Positions 8,953-16,758 of a DNA stretch of 64,000 nt are shown piece by piece (positions within the stretch are counted from its first letter, which is position 1; each line of letters opens with the position of its first letter). Source of the DNA: an uncultured Lachnospiraceae bacterium (GTDB lineage Bacteria > Bacillota > Clostridia > Lachnospirales > Lachnospiraceae); NCBI GenBank assembly GCA_910579735.1, contig CAJTUZ010000008.1, positions 62,001 through 126,000 on the forward strand. Reading direction: 5' to 3'. The position numbers were made by a program, and so were the translations under genes. The notes under the pieces are model-generated. The model did no database searches. It saw only the letters and a list, made by a program, of their open reading frames with translations, and was not told the origin of the DNA.

Positions 8953-9019
8953 TTTAGTTCCTCCTCTTGAAATGAGTTTTCGTTTCCCAGAAGTTTCTCT
9001 TTTGAAACATCTATGTCTA

Positions 9020-9048
9020 GTTATAATCGTTTTTCAATCTCTTGTCAA
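9020..9048 (-). promoter_or_regulatory. Sigma-A promoter of hup
   Basis: On the minus strand a perfect TTGACA (9043-9048) and TATAAC (9020-9025) are 17 nt apart, about 68 nt upstream of the hup ATG. This is one of the best promoters in the window, as fits an abundant nucleoid protein. Confidence 0.85.
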
Positions 9049-9051
9049 GCG

Positions 9052-9087
9052 AAAAAGCCATATTAACCCGTGTTTTGCGGCTTTTTT
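9052..9087 (-). terminator. Terminator after the PEGA lipoprotein gene
   Basis: AAAAAGCC (9052-9059) and GGCTTTTTT (9079-9087) form a stem with T runs on either strand. It stands directly upstream of the hup -35 box and so insulates hup from the gene before it. Confidence 0.6.
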
Positions 9088-9128
9088 AACAATTTATCCA
9101 TATTTCTCACATTATGTAAAGCGATTTT

Positions 9129-10994
9129 TTATGGAAAAAGAATGTTATTATTCGTTATTTTTACTTCCTGACCTTCGTTATTTCCGCTGACCGTTTCATC
9201 ACCGCCGGGATTGTCGCCGCCTTCATTTCCGCCGTTGTTATCGCCGTCTCCGTCGGGATTGTCGTTATCATCATCACCATCGTCGGGATTGCCTCCGGTA
9301 TTGTCATCATCTCCGGTATCCTCTCCCTCCTCGAGTGGATTAAATTTATATTCGATATCACGTCCATCATCATAGAGATAAATCACATAATCTGCGGATT
9401 TGCAGCCGGGTTTGCTCAAAGTCAGCTTATGTCTTCCTGTCACTTTCGTAAAGTCCGTCGGACAGATTCCGATATAAATATCGTCATCCAGATAAACAAC
9501 GGCGCCTTCCGGTTCACTGATCGACACAATATTGACTTTGTTGCCGCTTACCGTATTATTACCCGAATTGTTTCCGTTATTATTTGAAGAAGCGGACGAT
9601 GTCGTTTTCTTCGATGTCGATGTCGTGCGGGTGCTTCTGCTGGAAGAGGGCCTTCTGTTTCCGCTGACTGTCGGATCGTTCGGTTCCAGATCGGTAAACG
9701 AATACGTAATATCCTCTCCATCGTCATATAAATAAATGGTATAGCTTCTTGACTGGTAACCCGATCTGCTCAGCGTAATCGTGTGATCTCCCGTTACTTT
9801 GGTAAAGCTGACCGGAGAAATGCCGACATAGTTGCCATCCACATATACTTCCACATTCGAGGGAGCATCGATATAAACTCTGTCGCCCGTTACTGCGCCT
9901 ACAATATCATCATAGCTGTTATTGCTGCTGACGCTGCTGCCATCATCTTCGTCCTGATTTCCTTCTTCCATTGTAAAGCTGATACTTGCATATTCAGAAC
10001 CAACCTGAATATATTTCGTTAAAGTCCGATATCCTTCTGCTTCCAGTCTGACTTTGTGAATGCCGTATTCAAGCTCGATCTCGCCGCTGATATCCACGAT
10101 TTCTCCATCAATGCTGACGGTCGCGTCAGACGGGTCTACGGAGAATAAAATCTTTCCTGTTTTATCCTGTAAGATCTCCAGTCCGCCCACATCCAGGATC
10201 ACTTCTTTGTTTCTCTCAATGATCACATCTTTCACACAACTTGTATTTCCGTTCGTAAGAAGTACCTGATAACTTCCTTCCGGTACAGCCAACAGCATAT
10301 TTTCCGTTATTTTCTGAATGACTGCATTACCTACTTCGATCCATCCGCCCACTAATGCCTGCTCATTGGAAAGGCGCAGATAACCGTGTCCTTTCTTAAC
10401 ACTGATGCTGTAGATCTCATGGTCGATACCGCTGATCGTCAGTACATCTTTATTGACGATATCCATGATCTCTTTTCTTTGTCCTTCCGAAATGACTACT
10501 ACTTCATCCGGCAGCGAATAGGTATTCGAACCGATTATTGCTGTTTTATTCAGACCGCCCAGATCATAATTTTCTATATTGTCATACATCCATGAACGTG
10601 GAGATATCTGTACGCTTGCCAGTCTCTTTTTACTTTTCAGGAAAGTAATGTCCACGATATCGCCCGCATTGATCTGCGACATTGACATAGGACCTTCATA
10701 TTTATCCATCACGTAGGTTGTCCCATCATAAGAGAGGGTATATTGTTTACCCGTCTCTATATTCATGAAAGTCACACTCCCTGTGTCCGGTTCTACGGAA
10801 ACGACAACCGCCGTATCCGCCGAATCATAACTTCCGACCTCCGCAACGACAAAATCCGTTCCTACGCTGTCCCGGTCATTTTCTCTGGCAAGGCCGATAT
10901 TGCTTGCCTGAGAAGTACAGCCGGTAATGATCAATGTCAATATCATGACGATAGTTACAACTGCCGATAATCTCTTGTACATTTTAATAACCAT
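9129..10994 (-). CDS. Lipoprotein with three PEGA repeats
   Basis: The N-terminus is a lipoprotein signal with lipobox ITGC (Cys26, or Cys22 if the second ATG is used), so the protein should be anchored on the outer face of the membrane. After a unique region of about 270 residues come three PEGA-type beta domains (about 275-340, 370-440 and 500-570). Repeats two and three share FTKVTG and YLYDDG. Between and after them lie Ser/Thr/Asn linkers and an Asp-Gly-Asn-rich tail; the motif VSGN occurs three times at linker boundaries. PEGA domains are found in surface proteins and are thought to bind protein or wall. The leader just upstream is nearly identical to that of the hydrolase at 29720. The function is not known. 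Confidence 0.85.
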   Translation of the reverse strand: MVIKMYKRLSAVVTIVMILTLIITGCTSQASNIGLARENDRDSVGTDFVVAEVGSYDSADTAVVVSVEPDTGSVTFMNIETGKQYTLSYDGTTYVMDKYEGPMSMSQINAGDIVDITFLKSKKRLASVQISPRSWMYDNIENYDLGGLNKTAIIGSNTYSLPDEVVVISEGQRKEIMDIVNKDVLTISGIDHEIYSISVKKGHGYLRLSNEQALVGGWIEVGNAVIQKITENMLLAVPEGSYQVLLTNGNTSCVKDVIIERNKEVILDVGGLEILQDKTGKILFSVDPSDATVSIDGEIVDISGEIELEYGIHKVRLEAEGYRTLTKYIQVGSEYASISFTMEEGNQDEDDGSSVSSNNSYDDIVGAVTGDRVYIDAPSNVEVYVDGNYVGISPVSFTKVTGDHTITLSRSGYQSRSYTIYLYDDGEDITYSFTDLEPNDPTVSGNRRPSSSRSTRTTSTSKKTTSSASSNNNGNNSGNNTVSGNKVNIVSISEPEGAVVYLDDDIYIGICPTDFTKVTGRHKLTLSKPGCKSADYVIYLYDDGRDIEYKFNPLEEGEDTGDDDNTGGNPDDGDDDNDNPDGDGDNNGGNEGGDNPGGDETVSGNNEGQEVKITNNNILFP

Positions 10995-11017
10995 GCCTTT
11001 CTCTCAGTCTGCGGTAT
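10980..11017 (-). promoter_or_regulatory. Shared leader element, copy 1 (ribosome binding site to start codon)
   Basis: Read on the minus strand, the 38 nt ending at the second ATG (10982) match the 39 nt ending at the hydrolase start codon (29684-29722) with only two transitions and one single-base indel. The core is CGCAG(A/G)CTGAGAGAAAG followed by GCATGGTT and an A-rich run. GCGG upstream can pair with the CCGC at its edge, and AACC further upstream can pair with GGTT, which suggests a structured RNA. It matches no riboswitch class I can name. Confidence 0.55.
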
Positions 11018-11110
11018 CTGCTGCCGAAACGCTGTCGGCGTCGGCACAAATCCGCGGTTGACAAATCCCCGTTTTTCAACCTGCTCCTCCATCCACTTTC
11101 AGCCTGTTCT

Positions 11111-12112
11111 CTATTTTTGAAAAACAGCTTCCAAAAAGTTCTGTTTCTCTTTTTCCTGTGCAAAAAGTCTTTCTAATTTCTCCATATTACGCCCGGGAAT
11201 CCATGCCTTTCCGGAATTATAATAAAAATTTACAATTTTCCAGAATTTCTCTGGATAGGCGAAGCGGTAATATAATTGCATATAATCATCTTTAGAAAGA
11301 GTCCTCTTTTCATTATATGCGCTAAGCAGTGCATCGCCAAGTGTCTGCGACCAATTATTTTTCTCTAACAGCTTGCGCATAAAAAGATATAAATCCCTTA
11401 CCGGGTTATCCCGCACACACTTCTCGAAGTTAATAAGGGCCATACCGCCTGCTGCCTGTATAATATTATGATACTGATAATCGCCGTGACATACAATAGG
11501 AAATTCTTCCAAGTTTATTTTTTTTCCATCGTATATATAATAACGCATTTCCCCCGTTACTTGCAAAGCAATATCAAAAAAATAATCATAATGTTCGATC
11601 AGATAGATCTCAAATGCAGTTTTCTGGCTTTTTTCCCGCAGAAAACGGCGCACTTTCTTCAACTCTTTATTATGCTTTTCATATTCTTTCTCAATATGAA
11701 ATACCGGTTGAGAAAACAGTCCATCCCAATCCGACAGATCGGAACAATTATGTAACAGGGCAAGAGTGCGGACTGCCTGCCTGCATTCTTCCAATTCCCT
11801 GTTATTACATTCTTTTCCCTCAAAATACGTTTTTACAATATAAGGAACCTTATCCTGATCAAAGACGATAAGTTCCCCATCCCTCGTCTTCAATATCGAT
11901 TCCGCAAGAGGAAAACCTGCTGCCTTAATATGTTTCAATAAAGCATCCTGAAAAAAGATCTTATTCATAGGACCATTATACTCTTTTAAAATGAGCAGTC
12001 CCTTATCCGATTCACAAAGAATCGCCCCCCTCCCTTTCCAGGTACGGTTTACTTCTATTTCATAATTATCGAATAAACTGACAGCCCTGTCATTCACGAA
12101 AATACCTCCCAT
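11111..12112 (-). CDS. CotS-family spore coat kinase-like protein
   Basis: This 333-residue protein has the aminoglycoside-phosphotransferase/protein-kinase-like fold of the CotS/YutH/YsxE family. The N-lobe carries GLLILKEY with a candidate Lys. The catalytic-loop region reads VCHGDYQYHNII. The usual metal-binding Asp segment (IDFE-like) is ALINFEKC, so Asp is replaced by Asn, as happens in several coat members. CotS is an inner coat component in Bacillus. The gene is monocistronic-looking, with 56 nt to cca upstream. Whether it has any phosphotransfer activity is open. Confidence 0.8.
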   Translation of the reverse strand: MGGIFVNDRAVSLFDNYEIEVNRTWKGRGAILCESDKGLLILKEYNGPMNKIFFQDALLKHIKAAGFPLAESILKTRDGELIVFDQDKVPYIVKTYFEGKECNNRELEECRQAVRTLALLHNCSDLSDWDGLFSQPVFHIEKEYEKHNKELKKVRRFLREKSQKTAFEIYLIEHYDYFFDIALQVTGEMRYYIYDGKKINLEEFPIVCHGDYQYHNIIQAAGGMALINFEKCVRDNPVRDLYLFMRKLLEKNNWSQTLGDALLSAYNEKRTLSKDDYMQLYYRFAYPEKFWKIVNFYYNSGKAWIPGRNMEKLERLFAQEKEKQNFLEAVFQK

Positions 12113-12168
12113 ATCCTCATCTATCCTATCTTATGAGAAAGTATGGAAAAGTATGATTTTTTTGTCGG

Positions 12169-13503
12169 TTAATCTTGCAGGGGCAGCAGAGAGAGTAAAT
12201 AATCTTTATTATTGCACAAAGGATCATCTATTACAATATCTAAAAGTTTCCGTAAAATATCCCCGATCTCCTTACCGGGTTTTACGCCTGCCGCGATCAG
12301 ATCGCTTCCGGATACCGCCAGATCCTTTAACGAAAGACAATCTCTGTCTTTAAGGATTTGTTCATAAATTTCTTTCAATTCCTGCAGCTTCCGCAGTTTT
12401 TCTTCTCTCTGATAACTGCTCTGTGCCATAATATCGGCATATTTCACGGAAAAAAGCAGGGGAAAAATGTCTTCTCCTATGTAATGAACGGCCCGTCTGA
12501 CGCTTTTGGCGGAAAGTTCTATATTCCTGTCATGATTTCTGACGATCTTTTTTACTTTATCGATCGTGTCATTGTCAAATTTAAGTCTTTTGAGGACATT
12601 AACAGCCATTTCTTCTCCTGCTGCCGGGTGTCCATGATTATGCGTAATGCCCGTTTCATCGATCGTCAGTGTCTGCGGCTTGCCAATGTCGTGAAAAAGC
12701 ATTCCCAGACGCAGCGCCTTATCCGCTTTCACATAACAGAGCGTATGCAGAATATGTTCTCCTACACTATAACAATGATGCGGATTATTCTGCGCAGTCT
12801 TCATGCAGATATCAAATTCCGGCAGCACCTGCGCCGTAATCCCGGTCTCGTATGCCATCTTCAGATAATCCGGATGATCGGAAACAAGTAATTTCACCAA
12901 TTCTGTCTGGATCCTCTCCGCGCTGATATTTTGCAGCGTCGGCGCAAGTTCTTTTATGGCCTCTTTTGTCTTATCCTCTATCGTATATCCAAGCTGTGCA
13001 GAAAAACGCACCGCACGCATCATACGCAGAGCATCTTCCCTGAAACGCTCTTTCGCCACACCGACACAGCGTATCAGGCCTTTATCGATGTCCTGCAGTC
13101 CCTCATAAATATCGATCAGACCATCTTTTTCATTATAAGCCATCGCATTGATGGTAAAATCCCGACGCCGCAGATCCTCCTGTAAGTTTGCCGTAAACGT
13201 TACATCCTTCGGATGCCTGCTGTCTTCATATTTGCCATCAATGCGATAAGTGGTTACTTCAAATCCTTCTTTGTCCATCATAACGGTAACTGTACCGTGC
13301 ATGATGCCTGTATCAATCGTTCTGCGGAAAAGTTTCTTTACTTCTTCCGGTTTGGCAGAAGTCGTAATATCCCAGTCATCCGGCTCTTTTCCCAGAACAG
13401 AATCCCGAATGCAGCCGCCTACCGCATACGCTTCATACCCTGCTGCCTGCAGAGTTTCTATGATATCGTGTACCTTCTGCGGTAACCGTATCCGTACAGT
13501 CAT
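12169..13503 (-). CDS. cca: CCA tRNA nucleotidyltransferase with HD domain
   Basis: This class II nucleotidyltransferase adds or repairs the 3' CCA of tRNAs. The head domain shows GGCIRDSVLG and the catalytic Asp pair in DDWDITT, followed by the flexible-loop and RRDFTINAMAY motifs. A C-terminal HD domain is present (GMLFHDIGKP, with HNHGHPAAG). The length of 444 residues is typical of Clostridia. It is relevant locally because the two tRNA genes in this window do not encode CCA. Confidence 0.94.
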   Translation of the reverse strand: MTVRIRLPQKVHDIIETLQAAGYEAYAVGGCIRDSVLGKEPDDWDITTSAKPEEVKKLFRRTIDTGIMHGTVTVMMDKEGFEVTTYRIDGKYEDSRHPKDVTFTANLQEDLRRRDFTINAMAYNEKDGLIDIYEGLQDIDKGLIRCVGVAKERFREDALRMMRAVRFSAQLGYTIEDKTKEAIKELAPTLQNISAERIQTELVKLLVSDHPDYLKMAYETGITAQVLPEFDICMKTAQNNPHHCYSVGEHILHTLCYVKADKALRLGMLFHDIGKPQTLTIDETGITHNHGHPAAGEEMAVNVLKRLKFDNDTIDKVKKIVRNHDRNIELSAKSVRRAVHYIGEDIFPLLFSVKYADIMAQSSYQREEKLRKLQELKEIYEQILKDRDCLSLKDLAVSGSDLIAAGVKPGKEIGDILRKLLDIVIDDPLCNNKDYLLSLLPLQD

Positions 13504-13586
13504 TTCATGTGCTCCTTACTTTCAAGTTCTTTCTTAAGTCCGCAAATCTGCGGCCGGGATATTTCTCTGATATGCCGTCACGCGGT

Positions 13587-13823
13587 TTATCCGATACTCG
13601 GTCCGTTAAACAGGGACGCCGGATTGCCCGGATCAGGTCCATCATCTTCATCCTGTCCTAAGGATGCCGTCATCTTGTCCAATTCGCTTTTCGACAATGT
13701 GCTTCTGTTTCTCTCTATATATTCTTTCTTCTCATCATCCGAAAGATCCATAAACCGTCTGTTTGCCATATTATCTGCCACATAAGCAAAGCCAAAACCT
13801 AAAGGCATCTGATTAAAATCCAT
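13587..13823 (-). CDS. Small acidic protein of unknown function
   Basis: The frame encodes 78 residues starting MDFNQMPLGFGFAYVADNMA, with a central charged helix (SDDEKKEYIERNRSTLSKSELDK) and a Gly/Pro/Asp-rich C-terminus. No membrane segment, signal or catalytic motif is visible. GAAAGGAATGAAAATACT precedes the ATG, and a TATAAT-like -10 (13868-13873, minus strand) sits about 45 nt upstream, with a poor -35. The central RFMDLSDDEKKEYI segment resembles small helical regulators, but that is only an impression. Confidence 0.65.
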   Translation of the reverse strand: MDFNQMPLGFGFAYVADNMANRRFMDLSDDEKKEYIERNRSTLSKSELDKMTASLGQDEDDGPDPGNPASLFNGPSIG

Positions 13824-13910
13824 AGTATTTTCATTCCTTTCCGTATTTTTTGTGATAACTCACAAAGATTATAGTATACAGAAAGGAATCAATTTATTCT
13901 TATGGCAGAC

Positions 13911-16181
13911 TTACAGCAGCGTACAGATTCCTCTGAGACGAATGTCCTCGGAAGATGCGCCTGCAAGAATCTCATAGTCTCCCGGATCGGCGGCAAAACC
14001 GTGGATATCCACGTCAAAATATGCAAAATCCCGCTTTGTTAATGTTAAAGTCACTTTTTGGGATTTTCCTGGCAAAAGATTTACTTTGGCAAAAGTTTTT
14101 AATTCTTTGGCCGGACGGTCAACTTTGGGTGCAACCGGCGCTACATAGACCTGAACTACTTCTGCGCCTGCTCTTTTACCGGTATTTTTTACCGTAAAGC
14201 TGACTTTCACCGACTCACTTCCTTCTTTTTCCTGTTTCAGTGATAATCCGCTGTATGCAAAACGCGTATAGGATAAGCCATGACCGAAACAAAAGGCCGG
14301 TGCAATTCTTTCTTTATCAAAATGTCTGTAACCGTAATATAAACCTTCCGAAAGTCTGATACTTCCATGAATGCCGGACTGTCCGTTCTTTGCCGTTGCA
14401 CAGTCTTCATACCTGGCAGGAAAAGTTTCCGCCAGTTTGCCGGAAGGATTTACTTCTCCGAATAAAATATCGGCAAAAGCATTCCCGGTCTCCATACCGG
14501 CATAATAACTCCACAGAATTGTTTCCGCTTTGTCCCTCCACGGCATTTCCACGGGTGAACCGCCTATCAAAGTAATGATTGTATCCGGTCTCACTTTTAA
14601 AAGCTCCTCGATCAGCATATCCTGCTCGTAAGGAAGGCGCATATTTTCTCTGTCAAGGCCCTCGCTGTCGTAATCGTGATTTAATCCGCCGACGAAAATA
14701 ACTTCATCTGCTCCTTTTACCGCTTCAAGCGCCTGTGCAAAATATTTTTTATTTTTCTCATGGATCAGTTCGTTATCTTTTTCTTTCTGAAGCGCCTTCT
14801 GCTGTTCTTCTTTCCGAAGCGCTTCCATTTTTTCCTGCTCATTTCCCGATTCTTCAGGTCCGTTTTCTACGGCAAAGCCGATATCCGTCCCTTCCAGCTC
14901 ATCCAGACTCGTCTCCTGCCAGTTATTACTGAACGTCTTTGGCTTGTCCGGTACAAAATACCCGGGAACATAAACAACATCCGTGTTTCCTCCCAGAAAT
15001 GTCCGGATGCCCATTAAAGGAGATATCTCATATAATGCTTTGATCTCTGCGCTCCCGCCTCCATCGGAATGAATTTTGGCCGCATTCTGTCCGATGACCG
15101 CGATCTTCCTGATCTTCTTTTTATCCAAAGGCAGTTTATCGGTTTTGTTTTTTAGCAGGATCATCGATTCCTGCGCGGCATGCAGCGCGGTCTTTCTATG
15201 TCCGGTACTGTTATAGGTTCCGGCTTTTCTTGTATGCGCATCTTTACCGATCATCTTCAGACGGAACATCATCCGCAATATATTACGGACTTTGTTATCT
15301 ACGGCTGTCTCCGGAATCTCTCCGTTTCGTACGGCTTCTTTTAACGGATCGGCAAATTTGTATTGATCAAAATCAGGGAATACGGACATTTCCACATCCA
15401 TAGTAACTTCCGCTGCCTCTTTCGTCTTATGCACCGCACCCCAGTCACTGATTACTGTTCCATCATAACCCCACTCCTGTCTGAGAATGAAATCCAGTAA
15501 CGTTTTGTTTTCGCAGCAATGGGTCCCGTTGATCATATTATAAGCGCCCATCAGAGAATAGGAACCTCCCTGCTGCACTGCTGCCTTAAAAGCAGGCAGA
15601 TAGATCTCATATAATGTCCTTTCATCAACAATGGTATCTACCATTAATCTGTCTGTTTCCTGCACGTTACATGCAAAATGCTTTACACATGCCGCTACGT
15701 CATTTTCCTGCACCCCTTTGATAAAAGGCACTGCAAGCATGGCGGTCAGTTTTGGATCCTCGCTCATATATTCGAAATTTCTCCCGCAGAGCGGATCTCT
15801 TTTGATATTAATACCCGGCGCAAGAATGACATCTTTTCCGCGTCCTCTTGCTTCTTCTCCAAGAACGTGTCCCGTCTGATAAGCTAACTCTGTATTCCAG
15901 GAAGAAGCTATTGCACTGTTGCTTGGCAGATATGTCACGTTATCGTCATTGTTTCCTATCGGAATCCATCGTTCGTTATGAAATTCGCATCTGACGCCCA
16001 TTGGGCCGTCCGAACATTTCAAAGGCGGGATTTCCAGCCGATCTACCGCTCCGGTCTGAAAAAGTCCTGCCCCGTGGATCATGGCAATTTTTTCATCCAG
16101 GTTCATTTTCTTCAATAATTTTTCAATCTGATTTTCTGTCTTTTTTTCACTTTTTCTTTCGTTTTTCATGTCAAATTTCAC
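13911..16181 (-). CDS. GH3 family beta-glucosidase
   Basis: The 756-residue cytoplasmic enzyme has the GH3 order: N-terminal (beta/alpha)8 domain, alpha/beta sandwich, and C-terminal fibronectin-III-like domain. The nucleophile Asp lies in VISDWGAVH. Substrate-binding landmarks KHFACN and GRNFEYMSEDP are present. The C-terminal part shows LWSYYAGMETGNAFADILFGEVNPSG and SYTRFAYS. A Lys/Glu-rich insertion of roughly 60 residues (about 440-500, EEQQKALQKEKDN) interrupts the sandwich domain. The start is taken as GTG with AGGAGCAGGAATC in front. It should release glucose or a related sugar from imported beta-linked oligosaccharides; the linkage cannot be read from the sequence. Confidence 0.92.
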   Translation of the reverse strand: MKFDMKNERKSEKKTENQIEKLLKKMNLDEKIAMIHGAGLFQTGAVDRLEIPPLKCSDGPMGVRCEFHNERWIPIGNNDDNVTYLPSNSAIASSWNTELAYQTGHVLGEEARGRGKDVILAPGINIKRDPLCGRNFEYMSEDPKLTAMLAVPFIKGVQENDVAACVKHFACNVQETDRLMVDTIVDERTLYEIYLPAFKAAVQQGGSYSLMGAYNMINGTHCCENKTLLDFILRQEWGYDGTVISDWGAVHKTKEAAEVTMDVEMSVFPDFDQYKFADPLKEAVRNGEIPETAVDNKVRNILRMMFRLKMIGKDAHTRKAGTYNSTGHRKTALHAAQESMILLKNKTDKLPLDKKKIRKIAVIGQNAAKIHSDGGGSAEIKALYEISPLMGIRTFLGGNTDVVYVPGYFVPDKPKTFSNNWQETSLDELEGTDIGFAVENGPEESGNEQEKMEALRKEEQQKALQKEKDNELIHEKNKKYFAQALEAVKGADEVIFVGGLNHDYDSEGLDRENMRLPYEQDMLIEELLKVRPDTIITLIGGSPVEMPWRDKAETILWSYYAGMETGNAFADILFGEVNPSGKLAETFPARYEDCATAKNGQSGIHGSIRLSEGLYYGYRHFDKERIAPAFCFGHGLSYTRFAYSGLSLKQEKEGSESVKVSFTVKNTGKRAGAEVVQVYVAPVAPKVDRPAKELKTFAKVNLLPGKSQKVTLTLTKRDFAYFDVDIHGFAADPGDYEILAGASSEDIRLRGICTLL

Positions 16182-16265
16182 GATTCCTGCTCCTGTTCAT
16201 AACCGTTGCCGCGGCTTATTTCCATCTATAATATCATAAAACCTTTTATTTTTCATATAAAAATA

Positions 16266-16295
16266 TTGACAAAGGTCTATAAAATATTGTATTAT
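16266..16295 (+). promoter_or_regulatory. Promoter of tRNA-Pro
   Basis: TTGACA (16266-16271) and TATTAT (16290-16295) are 18 nt apart and 20 nt upstream of the mature tRNA 5' end. A perfect -35 is normal for a stable RNA gene. Confidence 0.8.
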
Positions 16296-16315
16296 CTTAA
16301 TTGTCCGTATGATAT

Positions 16316-16389
<74 letters not shown>

Positions 16390-16407
16390 TTATAAATTTT
16401 TGAAAAG

Positions 16408-16433
16408 ATCAGGCTGGGCAGCCTGATTTTTCT
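16408..16433 (+). terminator. Terminator of tRNA-Pro
   Basis: ATCAGGCT and AGCCTGAT flank a GGGC tetraloop and are followed by TTTTTC. It begins 18 nt after the tRNA 3' end. Confidence 0.9.
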
Positions 16434-16465
16434 TCGGTTTTTAAATGCTTTATTTATTGACCGAT

Positions 16466-16495
16466 AAAAAAAGACCTTGTTTTTCAAAGTCTTTT
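16466..16495 (-). terminator. Terminator facing the trmB-trxA gene
   Basis: On the minus strand AAAAGAC TTTG pairs with CAAGGTCTTTT and runs into seven Ts. It lies about 265 nt past the fusion gene's stop and probably ends that transcript. Confidence 0.65.
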
Positions 16496-16608
16496 ACATT
16501 AGTCCATTTATACTGTTCCGGTTCCCGGAGACAATTGAAGGGAGCATTTCATAATCTCCCTCGCAACTGTCGGAAAAGAAAAGAAAGATTTTTGCTACCG
16601 TATCCTAA

Positions 16609-16686
16609 TTAATGTCTCTGATATCCGCAGTTGTTACATGCGAATACTTTCTTTCCCGATTCCTTATCCCCTTTTACAGCACCATT
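16609..16686 (-). pseudogene. Possible zinc-ribbon C-terminal remnant in the gap 16496-16758
   Basis: The 263-nt gap downstream of the fusion gene holds no intact gene. One minus-strand frame of 25 codons ends GKKVFACNNCGYQRH and a stop, with the CxxCG pattern of a zinc ribbon. It has no start codon and is bounded upstream by TAG. It could be the end of a decayed gene or chance. Confidence 0.25.
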
Positions 16687-16758
16687 CTACAATAGAGACT
16701 GCTACTAAAGCGTTACTTTTCGGTCATTTTTAGACAAAATGCAGGGAAAAAACACATC

